Assembly: GCF_001446935.1 (NCBI RefSeq)
Contig: NZ_LKKK01000014.1
Location: 1 to 64,000, forward strand
From: Pseudomonas sp. TTU2014-080ASC
GTDB taxonomy: Bacteria; Pseudomonadota; Gammaproteobacteria; Pseudomonadales; Pseudomonadaceae
DNA: 64,000 bases
Direction of reading: 5' to 3'
Positions 18,467-27,040 of this stretch are shown here, one piece after another (positions within the stretch are counted from its first letter, which is position 1; each line of letters starts with the position of its first letter). Below the pieces are notes generated by a model. The model saw nothing but the letters and a program-made list of their open reading frames with translations, searched no databases and was not told where the DNA came from. The position numbers and the translations under genes were made by a program.

Positions 18467-18748
18467 ATGCCACGCCCCGCCTGGTCCTTGTATGCATACC
18501 AATCGATTGAGCCAGACGAACAGCTAGACCTGTTCGCCTGTCGGGAAGTGCGTGTCCATTTATTAGTCCGCCAGCTTGAGTTGGGACAGTTCGCAGACCG
18601 TACTCTGTGTGGTGGGTTGCTGCCTGCACAGCCCGTCTGGCGTGATCTGGACAAAGATATTTTGCGTGACAAGCGTTTGTGCCCTGCCTGCAAAGCCGCG
18701 CTTGAGGCTGAAAAGCGTGGAGATCGTCCAGATCTGCCCGGGGTGTGA
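18467..18748 (+). CDS. Small conserved protein with a CPAC motif
   Basis: 93 residues; GGAG precedes the ATG by about 6 nt. It carries CGG and, 50 residues later, CPAC, together with two acidic/aromatic blocks (AYQSIEPDEQLDLF, QPVWRDLDKDILRDKRLCPAC). The cysteines could bind metal, but the spacing is not a recognised zinc ribbon. I recall an equivalent small gene between tesA and an ErfK/YbiS-like gene in Pseudomonas aeruginosa, so it is probably real. Function unknown. Confidence 0.7.
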   Translation: MPRPAWSLYAYQSIEPDEQLDLFACREVRVHLLVRQLELGQFADRTLCGGLLPAQPVWRDLDKDILRDKRLCPACKAALEAEKRGDRPDLPGV

Positions 18749-18831
18749 TTCTGTCTGACGCTGATCAATCAGTGTACAATCTTGTCTAATATTTCCTCTT
18801 ACTTCTAATTGTCTACGTCAGGGATTTCAGG

Positions 18832-19791
18832 ATGCTGCTGCGTGCTGTTAGTGTTACCCGTTGCCTGTCTATGGCTGCCATATTGGTATCAGCCTCCACA
18901 CAGGCACTCGAGCTTCCGCTACCTCCACCTGGAGAAGATGTAGTCGGGCAGGTTCAGGTCATCAAGGCCAAATACGAAGACACCTTCGCTGATCTTGGCG
19001 CTGCTAACGATCTCGGTTATCTCGAGATGGTCGCTGCCAATCCGGGTGTCGACGCGTGGCTTCCGGGTGAGGGAACAGAGATCATCCTGCCTACGCGTTT
19101 TATCCTGCCACCAGGACCTCGTGAAGGGATCGTAATCAACCTCGCTGAATACCGTCTGTATTACTACCCGAAAGGTCAGAACGTCGTTCATACCTTTCCG
19201 CTTGGTATCGGCCGTGAAGGCTGGGGGTCGCCGATTACAACGGCGCGCATCACCTCAAAAATCCCTAACCCGGGTTGGACCCCGCCTAAATCAATTCTGG
19301 CTGAGCATGCCGCCAATGGTGATCCGCTCCCAGCTTATGTTCCACCGGGACCAGATAACCCGCTTGGCCCTTATAAAATGGGACTTTCAGCATCGGGCTA
19401 TCTGATTCATGGCTCCAACAAAAAATTTGGTATTGGTATGCGCGTGAGTCACGGTTGCTTCCGCATGCTCAATCATAATGTCCTTGAACTGGCCTCTATG
19501 GTCTCTGTCGGTACCTCTGTGCGCATCATTAATGAGCCGTACAAGTTTGGTCGTTCCGACGGCAAAATTTTCCTTGAAGCGCATACACCGCTGGAAGAGT
19601 CCGGTCATGAGTCGGTGGTCGATAAGCACACGGCTGTAATCAATGCGCTTCTAAAAGATGACCAGTTCTCTGACCTGCAGCTTGATTGGGATATGTTGCG
19701 GGAGGTTGTGGCGGCTGAAGACGGTCTGCCTGTAGAAATCGCACAGCAAGGCCAGCAGGCTGTTGTGCATGCTGAAACACAGGCATTCTAA
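18832..19791 (+). CDS. L,D-transpeptidase (ErfK/YbiS/YcfS type)
   Basis: 319 residues. A signal peptide (about 1-25) is followed by a LysM-like N-terminal region (about 40-85) and the YkuD catalytic domain (about 97-230) with YLIHGSN and the active-site SHGCFRM containing the catalytic Cys. Such enzymes attach lipoprotein to peptidoglycan or make 3-3 crosslinks in the periplasm. The 80-residue C-terminal tail is typical of pseudomonad forms. Two terminators follow. Confidence 0.92.
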   Translation: MLLRAVSVTRCLSMAAILVSASTQALELPLPPPGEDVVGQVQVIKAKYEDTFADLGAANDLGYLEMVAANPGVDAWLPGEGTEIILPTRFILPPGPREGIVINLAEYRLYYYPKGQNVVHTFPLGIGREGWGSPITTARITSKIPNPGWTPPKSILAEHAANGDPLPAYVPPGPDNPLGPYKMGLSASGYLIHGSNKKFGIGMRVSHGCFRMLNHNVLELASMVSVGTSVRIINEPYKFGRSDGKIFLEAHTPLEESGHESVVDKHTAVINALLKDDQFSDLQLDWDMLREVVAAEDGLPVEIAQQGQQAVVHAETQAF

Positions 19792-19817
19792 TTATTTTGC
19801 TTTTGTGTTCTTCAGCC

Positions 19818-19853
19818 AAAGCCCGGTGTAATTAACCGGGCTTTGTAGTTTTT
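19818..19853 (+). terminator. Terminator of the L,D-transpeptidase gene
   Basis: A perfect 10-bp stem AAAGCCCGGT/ACCGGGCTTT with a 7-nt loop, then GTAGTTTTT. Confidence 0.75.
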
Positions 19854-19863
19854 GAGGTAGAGC

Positions 19864-19899
19864 GCAATAAAAAACCCGCTTACGCGGGTTTTTTATTGC
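19864..19899. terminator. Bidirectional terminator
   Basis: A perfect 16-bp inverted repeat (GCAATAAAAAACCCGC and its complement) with a TTAC loop and A/T runs on both arms, between the convergent L,D-transpeptidase and DUF934 genes. Confidence 0.88.
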
Positions 19900-19912
19900 C
19901 TGATACGGCTGA

Positions 19913-20410
19913 TCAACCGCGACGGCGGAACAGCGGCTGCGGGCGGTCAGTTGAGGCCTGGTATACCTCGTTGAACTCGTCAAAGGCTTTAAGTGCGTCG
20001 ATCGGATCTTTGTCGGCGCGTAGAGCAAAGGCATCAAAACCGACGCGAAGATAGGAGAACAGCTGATCACGCAGTACATCACCAATTGCCCGGACTTCTC
20101 CTTTGTAGTTGTAGCGATTACGCAGGAGATATGCGGTCGAGCAATGGCGGCCGTCGGTGAAGGCAGGGAAGTTCAGGGCGATCACTGCGAAGTTATCCAG
20201 TTGATCGGCGATCTCTTCGATTTCTTCGCCGGCGTCTAGCCATACGCCCAAGCGGCCATCGCGAGCCTTGAGTGCGCTGCTGTGCTCGAGCCACAGCGCC
20301 ATCGGCACAATCAGGTCGTCGGTGTTGCTGACGCTGTCCAGCGTGGTTTCTTTGGGCAGCAGATGCCAGTTGTCTTCAACCAGCCGAGCGTTCTTAATTA
20401 TTTGCTGCAT
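19913..20410 (-). CDS. DUF934 protein, sulfite reductase partner
   Basis: 165 residues. The start at 20410 lies inside the end of the sulfite reductase gene (17-nt overlap), so the two are co-translated. DUF934 proteins occur almost only next to CysI- or CysH-type sulfur assimilation genes. Recognisable segments are NFPAFTDGRHCSTAYLLRNR and GDVLRDQLFSYLRVGFDAF. A role in electron delivery or assembly for sulfite reduction is inferred from context; no biochemical function is firmly known to me. Confidence 0.88.
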   Translation of the reverse strand: MQQIIKNARLVEDNWHLLPKETTLDSVSNTDDLIVPMALWLEHSSALKARDGRLGVWLDAGEEIEEIADQLDNFAVIALNFPAFTDGRHCSTAYLLRNRYNYKGEVRAIGDVLRDQLFSYLRVGFDAFALRADKDPIDALKAFDEFNEVYQASTDRPQPLFRRRG

Positions 20411-22052
20411 AGACGCGCTCCTTGAATGGGTCGACGCCAATACGGCGGTACGTGTCGAGGAAGCTTTCTTCTTCGGTACGCTGTTCTACATAGACGTTGA
20501 TGATTTTCTCGACGACATCGGCCATATCGGCCTCTGCGAAGGATGGGCCGAGGATCTGCGCCAGATGGGCATCGCGGCCCGAGCTGCCGCCGAGCGATAC
20601 CTGGTAGAACTCCTGGCCTTTTTTATCCACGCCGAGAATGCCGATGTGACCCACGTGGTGGTGACCACAGGCGTTCATACAACCGGAGATGTTCAGTTCG
20701 ATATCGCCGATATCAAACAGATAATCCAAGTCATCAAAACGGCGTTGGATCGCTTCTGCGATTGGGATCGACTTGGCGTTGGCCAGCGAGCAGAAATCAC
20801 CGCCCGGGCAGCAGATAATGTCGGTCAGCAGGCCGATGTTCGGCGTGGCAAAACCGTGCTCACGCAGCTCTCCCCAGAGCTCAAACAGTTGAGACTGCTC
20901 AACGTCGGCAAGGATGATGTTTTGCGTGTGGCTATTACGGACTTCGCCAAAGCTGTAGCGTTCGGCTAGGTCGGCCAGCGCATCCAGCTGCTTGTCGGTG
21001 ACGTCTCCAGGAGCCACGCCCGTGGCTTTGAGCGAAAGCACGACAGCGACATAACCTGGCTTCTTGTGCGCGAAGGTGTTGCGCTGACGCCAGCGTGCGA
21101 AGCCTGGATGTTCGGCATCCAGCGCAGCAAGGGCCGCGTCTTGGTCTTCCAGTGCCTTGTACTGAGGGTCAACGAAGTGCGTAGCGATACGGGCAACTTC
21201 TTCTTCAGTCAACGTGCTCGGACCGTCCTTCAAGTGTGCCCATTCTGCTTCTACGCGTTGGGCAAACACTTCAGGAGTAAGGGCTTTGACCAAAATTTTG
21301 ATCCGAGCCTTGTACTTGTTATCACGGCGACCAAAGCGGTTGTACACACGCAGAATGGCGTCGAGATAGGTCAGCAGGTGCTGCCAAGGCAGGAATTCAT
21401 TGATAAAGCTGCCGACTACCGGCGTACGGCCAAGGCCGCCACCGACCGATACACGGAAGCCCAGCTCGCCAGCGTCGTTGCGCACGGCTTCAAGGCCGAT
21501 ATCGTGCACTTCAATGGCGGCACGGTCACCCACAGCGCCATTGACGGCAATCTTAAACTTACGCGGTAGGTGGGTGAATTCCGGGTGGAAGGTCGACCAC
21601 TGACGAATAATTTCACACCATGGGCGAGGGTCGACGATTTCATCCTTTGCCACACCGGCGAATTGGTCGGTTGTGGTGTTACGAATGCAGTTGCCGCTGG
21701 TCTGAATAGCGTGCATCTGCACGGTCGCCAGCTGAGCGAGAATCTCCGGCACGTCTTCCAGCTCAGGCCAGTTGAACTGGACGTTCTGGCGAGTGCTGAT
21801 GTGCGCGTAGCCCTTGTCGTAATCGCGGGCGATTTTTGCAAGCATGCGAACCTGCGCGGAGGAGAGCAGGCCGTAGGGCACCGCCACACGCAGCATGGGT
21901 GCAAAGCGCTGGATATACAGGCCATTTTGCAAACGCAGCGGACGGAACTCTTCGCCGCTTAATTCCCCTGCCAGAAAACGGCGGGTCTGATCGCGGAACT
22001 GCTTAACGCGGTCCTCAACGATTTGTTGGTCGTACTGGTCGTAAACGTACAT
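20394..22052 (-). CDS. cysI: Sulfite reductase hemoprotein (nitrite/sulfite reductase family)
   Basis: 552 residues, start MYVYDQYDQQIVEDRVKQF with AGGA before it. It has the two ferredoxin-like half domains and siroheme/4Fe-4S domains of the family. Cluster cysteines are in CCPGGDFCSLA and SGCMNACGHHHVG; GLYIQRFAPMLRVAVPYG and TRQNVQFNWPELEDV are family signatures. It reduces sulfite to sulfide with six electrons for cysteine synthesis. No flavoprotein CysJ is adjacent, consistent with ferredoxin or another donor. Two palindromes lie upstream in the divergent region. Confidence 0.93.
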   Translation of the reverse strand: MYVYDQYDQQIVEDRVKQFRDQTRRFLAGELSGEEFRPLRLQNGLYIQRFAPMLRVAVPYGLLSSAQVRMLAKIARDYDKGYAHISTRQNVQFNWPELEDVPEILAQLATVQMHAIQTSGNCIRNTTTDQFAGVAKDEIVDPRPWCEIIRQWSTFHPEFTHLPRKFKIAVNGAVGDRAAIEVHDIGLEAVRNDAGELGFRVSVGGGLGRTPVVGSFINEFLPWQHLLTYLDAILRVYNRFGRRDNKYKARIKILVKALTPEVFAQRVEAEWAHLKDGPSTLTEEEVARIATHFVDPQYKALEDQDAALAALDAEHPGFARWRQRNTFAHKKPGYVAVVLSLKATGVAPGDVTDKQLDALADLAERYSFGEVRNSHTQNIILADVEQSQLFELWGELREHGFATPNIGLLTDIICCPGGDFCSLANAKSIPIAEAIQRRFDDLDYLFDIGDIELNISGCMNACGHHHVGHIGILGVDKKGQEFYQVSLGGSSGRDAHLAQILGPSFAEADMADVVEKIINVYVEQRTEEESFLDTYRRIGVDPFKERVYAANN

Positions 22053-22145
22053 TTTGTGTCCTGTTATCAGGCTTTCTACTGCTAATTCCGCGCGCACGGC
22101 AGCGCACTCCCAACGGAGCCGGCAGAAGATACCAGCTAACGGTTA

Positions 22146-22191
22146 TTCACTAAAGTGAAGTTTGAGTATATGCAAAGATCAAAATTGCATA
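22146..22191. promoter_or_regulatory. Operator-like palindromes upstream of cysI
   Basis: TTCACT-AA-AGTGAA (22146-22159) and TATGCAA-N9-TTGCATA (22169-22191) lie about 95-140 bp before the cysI start and before the divergent small ORF. The second has the spacing of sites bound by dimeric regulators; CysB would be the expected regulator by function, but I cannot show these are CysB sites. Confidence 0.45.
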
Positions 22192-22286
22192 AGTATCTAG
22201 CGCCAACTGAATAATGAGTTTGAGTGCACGGTGATACTGGTCTTTACTCAGAGGGCTGACTGATAACAATCACAAGAGGGCAGGTC

Positions 22287-22403
22287 ATGATCAACGAACA
22301 ACAAGGTCACGATCACAAAGACAGTGTGGTGGACGCACGCGCCATTTTTGTACTGATTATGCTTGTTGTGGCAACTGCGGTTTTTTGGGTGAGTCAGCAA
22401 TAG
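22287..22403 (+). CDS. 38-residue single-pass membrane protein
   Basis: A short open frame with GAGGGCAGG just before the ATG. The N-terminal half is hydrophilic and His/Asp-rich (INEQQGHDHKDSVVDAR); residues 20-35 form one hydrophobic helix (AIFVLIMLVVATAVFWV), ending SQQ. The strong ribosome site, the clean soluble/membrane division and the stop just after the helix support a real gene. It is divergent from cysI. No function is known to me. Confidence 0.6.
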   Translation: MINEQQGHDHKDSVVDARAIFVLIMLVVATAVFWVSQQ

Positions 22404-22423
22404 ATTGACCCGTCACGCAGAAA

Positions 22424-22439
22424 CAGGCTGCAGAGCCTG
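22424..22439 (-). terminator. Terminator of the patatin gene
   Basis: CAGGCT-GCAG-AGCCTG; on the minus strand it is followed by TTTCTG, just past the patatin stop codon. Confidence 0.55.
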
Positions 22440-22463
22440 AAAGAGAGTTTCGGGCTTCTGCAG

Positions 22464-23546
22464 TCAATTCAGCGGCTGCAGCCGATCTACCAGTCGGCTG
22501 TCCTCGGTCAGGTGTAGAAAATCGTCACCCAGCCGCTGGCTCTCCTTGATAGCGTGCTTCCACAGTCGCTCTCGTGTAGCGTCGTCTCCCAGATAGCGGC
22601 GGAAGTCTCTGCGATCCGGCAGCTTGCCGTTGGGCAGTTTGGCTAAGTATTCAGGCGACGGTGTAACCAGCACCACATCGGTAAGGCGCTGAGTGTCGGC
22701 ACGACGCCAAGGCGTCATCTTGTCGAACCAGCCTGGAATCACCCGATCAGTAAAGTGTGGGTATAGGACCAGTCCGCTGCCGTCGTAAGGCAGGTCCAAG
22801 TGGTAATCCAGTAGCCCGCCATCACGGTAAGTGCCCGTACCAACGCCTGGTATATCGCGGATACCTTGCATAACCATGGGGATTGAGCCTGATGCGAGCA
22901 GTGCATGGCGCAAGTTCTCTTGATTGAGACCCAGTGTGCGTGAAGGGAAGTCCGTAAGTGGCGTGAGCGGTGGGGCAAGGCGTGGGTCGTGCAAAATCAC
23001 CCGCTCAAAGTGATGGCTCAACTGCGAGCGGCTCAGCAAGTTACGACCGATGACTGAGGACAGCCCCAGAGCTAGCAAGCCTCTATGGTCGTGCTGTAGC
23101 AGGCCGAGACTTTTAACCACCATGACGTTTAACCGGTAGTGCGGATTGGCGAGGATGGCACCATCCTGGCCTTGCAGCAGTTGGTGGAGCATGTCACTGC
23201 AGGTGCGTGAAACGTCTGCAAGGGTTGAGCTTTTGTTGAAACGCAGACCGGTATAGAGCTCGCCGAGACGACGCAGGCCGTCAACCGGGTCAGGCAGACA
23301 GGCGCTGGCGAAGCGCCACGAACCGATGGAAGCACCGATTAAGGTGCGCTCACGCGGTGCCCGCGCCAGCCAGTCGCCAAACAACGCGATATCTAGCCCC
23401 TGCAAGCCTAGAGGCTTAGGGCCACCAGCGGCACCTGGAATGGTTGAGACGTCTTCGGGGCGTAATCCGCGCTCTCTTATTCGTGCAAGCGCCCGTTTAC
23501 CCGCTTTAATTGTCAGGGCCGGGTACTTGATGTGTATCGCATTCAT
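22464..23546 (-). CDS. Patatin-like phospholipase
   Basis: 360 residues. The N-terminal oxyanion loop is PGAAGGPKPLG, the nucleophile elbow is GASIGSW (GxSxG with the catalytic Ser), and the catalytic Asp is in YRDGGLLDYH, so the Ser-Asp dyad is complete. No signal peptide or secretion repeat is seen, so a cytoplasmic or injected enzyme are both possible. The start at 23546 has GGAG upstream. No partner gene nearby suggests a secretion system. Substrate inferred as phospholipid or other acyl ester. Confidence 0.87.
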   Translation of the reverse strand: MNAIHIKYPALTIKAGKRALARIRERGLRPEDVSTIPGAAGGPKPLGLQGLDIALFGDWLARAPRERTLIGASIGSWRFASACLPDPVDGLRRLGELYTGLRFNKSSTLADVSRTCSDMLHQLLQGQDGAILANPHYRLNVMVVKSLGLLQHDHRGLLALGLSSVIGRNLLSRSQLSHHFERVILHDPRLAPPLTPLTDFPSRTLGLNQENLRHALLASGSIPMVMQGIRDIPGVGTGTYRDGGLLDYHLDLPYDGSGLVLYPHFTDRVIPGWFDKMTPWRRADTQRLTDVVLVTPSPEYLAKLPNGKLPDRRDFRRYLGDDATRERLWKHAIKESQRLGDDFLHLTEDSRLVDRLQPLN

Positions 23547-23709
23547 GCTGGTCTCCGCTGCGCAAGCCGCCAATTATAGAGTGCGCTGTTCACTCACTGA
23601 ACAGGCTGCGGATTCTTATTGTGCGGCTGTGGTAGGGCGTTTTCAGCTTCAGTTAAGCGTGCCTGAGTACCTTGGTTCATGTAGAAGACACCTCCAAAGG
23701 ATTATGACG

Positions 23710-24018
23710 ATGAAAACACTGATTGCTCTTTCTGCTGCTGCTTCTTTGGCGATGGTAACCAGCCTGGCTCAGGCCCGTGATATCGGGTTGGACGAAGCAC
23801 TGCAGCTGCAAAGCGCTGGCAAGATCAAACCAGTTGCAGAGCTGACCGCTGCCGCACTGTCGCAACATGCCGGTGGCAAGGCAGAATATACCGAGCTTGA
23901 AGAAGAGCTTGGTCGCCTGATCTATCAGGTTGAGGTCCGCGACGCACAAGGTGTGAAGTGGGATGTGGATGTGGATGCTGTGAGCGGCCAGATCCTTAAG
24001 AACAAACGAGACGATTAA
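23710..24018 (+). CDS. Periplasmic PepSY-domain protein, first of a pair
   Basis: 102 residues. A signal peptide ending SLAQA is followed by a single PepSY domain (LDEALQLQSAGKIKPVAEL, LGRLIYQVEVRDAQGVKWDVDVDAVSGQIL). The start at 23710 lies 8 nt after AGGA; the ATG at 23704 would be too close. Its stop overlaps the next start (TAATG). PepSY modules are thought to bind or restrain periplasmic partners; here the operon suggests a sensory role for the kinase two genes on. Confidence 0.85.
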   Translation: MKTLIALSAAASLAMVTSLAQARDIGLDEALQLQSAGKIKPVAELTAAALSQHAGGKAEYTELEEELGRLIYQVEVRDAQGVKWDVDVDAVSGQILKNKRDD

Positions 24019-24332
24019 TGAACCAGAAGGCCCGTGGATGCTGTGTTGTTGCGCTGTTGACGCTACTGTCTTGTGCGGCAGCCGGTGCACGCGATCTTGA
24101 TCAGGATCAGGCTCTGCAGCTTAGGCAGCAAGGCCTGATCCTGCCATTGGATCAGCTGATGCGTGCTGCGCTGGAGCGACACCCGGGCGCTGTGCTGCTT
24201 GAGGCCGAGCTTGAAGATGACGACGGTACGCTGATCTACGAAGTCGAGCTGGTCACGGTCGACGGTGTGGTGCGTGAAGTTGAGTTGTCAGCTGCAACCG
24301 GTGCCGTTCTCAAGGATGAAGTGGAGGATTAA
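24018..24332 (+). CDS. Periplasmic PepSY-domain protein, second of the pair
   Basis: 104 residues. A signal peptide ending CAAAGA is followed by a PepSY domain ([40 protein letters not shown]). It is clearly a paralogue of the preceding gene, sharing the RDL/RDI start and L-I-Y-E/Q-V-E core, and is more acidic ([15 protein letters not shown]). Overlaps both neighbours by TAATG, which points to tight translational coupling with the two-component genes. Confidence 0.85.
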   Translation: MNQKARGCCVVALLTLLSCAAAGARDLDQDQALQLRQQGLILPLDQLMRAALERHPGAVLLEAELEDDDGTLIYEVELVTVDGVVREVELSAATGAVLKDEVED

Positions 24333-25000
24333 TGCGGCTGTTACTGGTTGAAGACAATGTTCAGTTGGCGGATGAATTACAGGCCAACCTCAAGAGCCAG
24401 GGCTATGCTGTGGACTGGCTGGCAGACGGGCGCGATGCAGCGATTCAGGGCAGTACTGAACCGTATGACCTGATGGTGCTGGATTTGGGTTTGCCTGGTA
24501 AGCCCGGCTTGGAAGTGCTGCGTGAATGGCGTGCCGGTCAGCTCTCAACACCGGTTTTAGTTCTCACGGCGCGCGACTCGTGGGCTGAGCGCATAGAAGG
24601 GCTCAAGGCCGGCGCGGATGATTACCTGACCAAACCGTTTCACCCTGAAGAGCTGCTGCTGCGGATTCAGTCGTTGCTGCGACGGGCGCGTGGTCTGGCT
24701 AATCAGTCGCAACTTGAAGCCGCTGGCTTGCAGTTGGATGAAGGTCGGCAGTCTGTTGCCTGCAACGGTGATGAGATTCAATTGACCGCTGCTGAGTTTC
24801 GTCTGCTTCGCTATTTTATGCTGCATCCAGGACTGATCCTGTCCAAGAGCCACTTGGCTGATCATCTGTACGATGGCGAAAGTGAACGTGACTCCAACGT
24901 CATTGAAGTCCACGTTAATCACCTGCGTCGCAAGTTGGGACGGGACATTATCGAAACCCGCCGTGGCCAGGGCTATCGCTACACCGGTACGGCGCTTTGA
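24332..25000 (+). CDS. OmpR/PhoP-family response regulator
   Basis: 222 residues. Receiver domain: acidic pair ED at 7-8, phosphoacceptor Asp51 in [11 protein letters not shown], Thr/Ser in VLVLTAR, and Lys101 in [10 protein letters not shown]-terminal winged-helix DNA-binding domain: [39 protein letters not shown] and TRRGQGYRY. It most likely controls its own operon and envelope genes; the two PepSY genes upstream suggest a signal at the envelope such as cations or peptides (inference). Confidence 0.93.
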   Translation: MRLLLVEDNVQLADELQANLKSQGYAVDWLADGRDAAIQGSTEPYDLMVLDLGLPGKPGLEVLREWRAGQLSTPVLVLTARDSWAERIEGLKAGADDYLTKPFHPEELLLRIQSLLRRARGLANQSQLEAAGLQLDEGRQSVACNGDEIQLTAAEFRLLRYFMLHPGLILSKSHLADHLYDGESERDSNVIEVHVNHLRRKLGRDIIETRRGQGYRYTGTAL

Positions 25001-26316
25001 AGTCGATTCAGCAGCGCCTCAGTCTGGGTTTGGTCAGCGTCTTGTTGATTGTCGGGTTGCTTCTGGCGCAGGGCAGCCTTTGGCTGTTTGACCGCAGCCT
25101 GCGTAGCTACTTGCATGCAACACTGCAAGACGAGGCTCAGGGCATCCTCAGTGCGATGACGAGAGCTGAGAACGGCATCGTCCTTGATGACCGTCGAATG
25201 AGCGCCGCCTACAAACGACCATATTCGGGTTTGTATTTCCGCGTCGATTTCTCCAATCAAAGCTGGCGTTCACGCTCACTCTGGGATCGCGAACTGAAGA
25301 TGGCCGATCATCCGGGGCTACAAGAGGCCCTGGCAGATGGGCCGCAGGGGCAGGAATGGCTGGTGTATCGTGTGGACTACCAGCGCTTCGGGCAGAAGAT
25401 CATCATTCACGTGGCCCGTGATTACACCCCGATTCTCGACAGTTTTAGCCGCGTGCAGCGCATTGTGCTTGGCTTGGGTGCAGTTGCACTGATCATCTTG
25501 CTGGTGATGCAGCGCGTGCTGGTTAGTCGCGCCTTGCAACCGCTGGAGCAGACTCGTCAGCAGATTGAGCAGCTGCAGCAAGGACAGCGCAGCCAGCTTG
25601 ACCAGCATGTACCGGAGGAGCTGGAGCCACTAGTGGGGCAGATCAACCACTTATTGGCGCATACAGAAGACACGCTCAAGCGCTCGCGCAATGCGCTGGG
25701 TAATTTGGGGCATGCCTTGAAAACTCCTTTGGCAGTACTAGTCAGCCTGACCTCCCGCGAGGAGTTGAAATCCCAGCCTGAGCTGCATGAGGCGCTGGTA
25801 AGTCAGCTCGAGAACATTCAGCAGCGAATATCCAGAGAGTTGGGCCGGGCCCGGCTGGCGGGTGAAGTGCTGCCGGGTGCGTATTTTGATTGCGCTAAGG
25901 AACTGCCAGAGCTGTTTGCAACCTTAGGGATGATTCACGGCAATCATCTGGATCTGACTTGGCACGCGCCTGCCGGGCTGCGTTTGCCTTGGGATCGCGA
26001 AGATTTGCTTGAGCTGATGGGCAATTTGCTCGATAACGCCTGCAAATGGGCAGATAGCGAAGTACGGCTAAGCGTTGTGCAGGGGGGCGAGTGTTATCAG
26101 CTTATTTTTGAAGATGACGGGCCTGGTATTGCTGCCGAACGCCGGGAGACGGTGATTGCACGCGGTAGCCGTTTGGATGAGCAAGTGGCAGGGCATGGTC
26201 TCGGGCTTGGGATCGTGCGGGATATTGTTGATGCCTGGAACGGCAGCTTCGAGTTGGCTGACAGTGACCTGGGCGGCCTGAAGGTCACTGTCAGCTTGCC
26301 GCTAAAGCGCGTCTGA
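24997..26316 (+). CDS. Sensor histidine kinase, PhoQ/BasS-like
   Basis: 439 residues from a TTG codon that overlaps the regulator's stop codon (TTGA). Two membrane helices (about 11-30 and 150-170) flank a periplasmic sensor of about 120 residues; then HAMP, the H-box [15 protein letters not shown] with the phosphoacceptor His, N-box [13 protein letters not shown], and G-boxes DDGPGI and GHGLGLGIV. It resembles kinases of the PhoQ group; the exact signal is unknown. The iron-sensor RExxE motif of BqsS was looked for and not found. Confidence 0.9.
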   Translation: MKSIQQRLSLGLVSVLLIVGLLLAQGSLWLFDRSLRSYLHATLQDEAQGILSAMTRAENGIVLDDRRMSAAYKRPYSGLYFRVDFSNQSWRSRSLWDRELKMADHPGLQEALADGPQGQEWLVYRVDYQRFGQKIIIHVARDYTPILDSFSRVQRIVLGLGAVALIILLVMQRVLVSRALQPLEQTRQQIEQLQQGQRSQLDQHVPEELEPLVGQINHLLAHTEDTLKRSRNALGNLGHALKTPLAVLVSLTSREELKSQPELHEALVSQLENIQQRISRELGRARLAGEVLPGAYFDCAKELPELFATLGMIHGNHLDLTWHAPAGLRLPWDREDLLELMGNLLDNACKWADSEVRLSVVQGGECYQLIFEDDGPGIAAERRETVIARGSRLDEQVAGHGLGLGIVRDIVDAWNGSFELADSDLGGLKVTVSLPLKRV

Positions 26317-26342
26317 TACAGCGTGCGCAATGACGACTGAGC

Positions 26343-26939
26343 TTACATGCCGTTAGTGAATGCTGGGTTGCTCAGGTCAATGTCAGCACGTACCGGTGCA
26401 AGAGCTTTGGCGTACTTGACCAGAATATCCAGTGCGTAATCCACGCGTGGGTGCAGGCGCTGATCTTCATCGCTACTGGCGTGCGGGGTATTCAGGACTT
26501 TTTCCACGCTGCGAATGATCAGGTGCTCAGGCAAGTAGCAGAGGCGGCAGTTTTTATAGCCCGAAGCGCGCAGTTCACTGATCGGGTATGCACCGCCCAC
26601 AGCAGCAGACACACCTACCAGAAGGCCTGGTTTGTGTGCCAATTCAGCTTTGCTGGCGTAAATAAAGAAGTTCTTGATGGCTGGGCTGGCCATGCCATTC
26701 CACTCAGGCGAGATGATTACCACTGCGTCAGCCTCTTTCAGCTGCTGGCTGTAGAGGTTCCATGGGCCGGTATCTTCAGCAGGCCAAAGGGGTAGGGGGG
26801 CAAGCCCGAGGTCGATGACGTTGCTCAGCTCGACTGAGGTGTGACCCTGACCAATCAGGCGCTGGCGTAAGAAGCGGGCAACTTTACCGGACTGACTGTT
26901 AGCGCGGCTGGAGCCTGCGACCAATGCAACTCTAAGCAT
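26343..26939 (-). CDS. NADPH-dependent FMN reductase family protein
   Basis: 198 residues. Flavodoxin-like fold with the FMN phosphate loop GSSRANSQSGKVA and SPEWNGMASPAIKNFFIYA, typical of the YieF/ChrR-related reductases that reduce quinones, azo dyes or metal ions using NAD(P)H. Soluble, cytoplasmic. The gene is transcribed toward the kinase gene; AGGAGG stands immediately upstream of the ATG. Confidence 0.82.
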   Translation of the reverse strand: MLRVALVAGSSRANSQSGKVARFLRQRLIGQGHTSVELSNVIDLGLAPLPLWPAEDTGPWNLYSQQLKEADAVVIISPEWNGMASPAIKNFFIYASKAELAHKPGLLVGVSAAVGGAYPISELRASGYKNCRLCYLPEHLIIRSVEKVLNTPHASSDEDQRLHPRVDYALDILVKYAKALAPVRADIDLSNPAFTNGM

Positions 26940-26961
26940 TATTTCCTCCTCGGCATAAACA

Positions 26962-26986
26962 AACAGGCTGCGCGGTGCAGCCTGTT
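26962..26986 (-). terminator. Terminator of the chemoreceptor gene
   Basis: A perfect 10-bp stem AACAGGCTGC/GCAGCCTGTT with a 5-nt loop, followed on the minus strand by TGTTT, between the chemoreceptor stop and the FMN reductase start. Confidence 0.6.
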
Positions 26987-27040
26987 AAGTGTGGCGCAAG
27001 CATAAAGCAGAGCGGTCAGGCTGCCGAGTCAAAATCAGGT

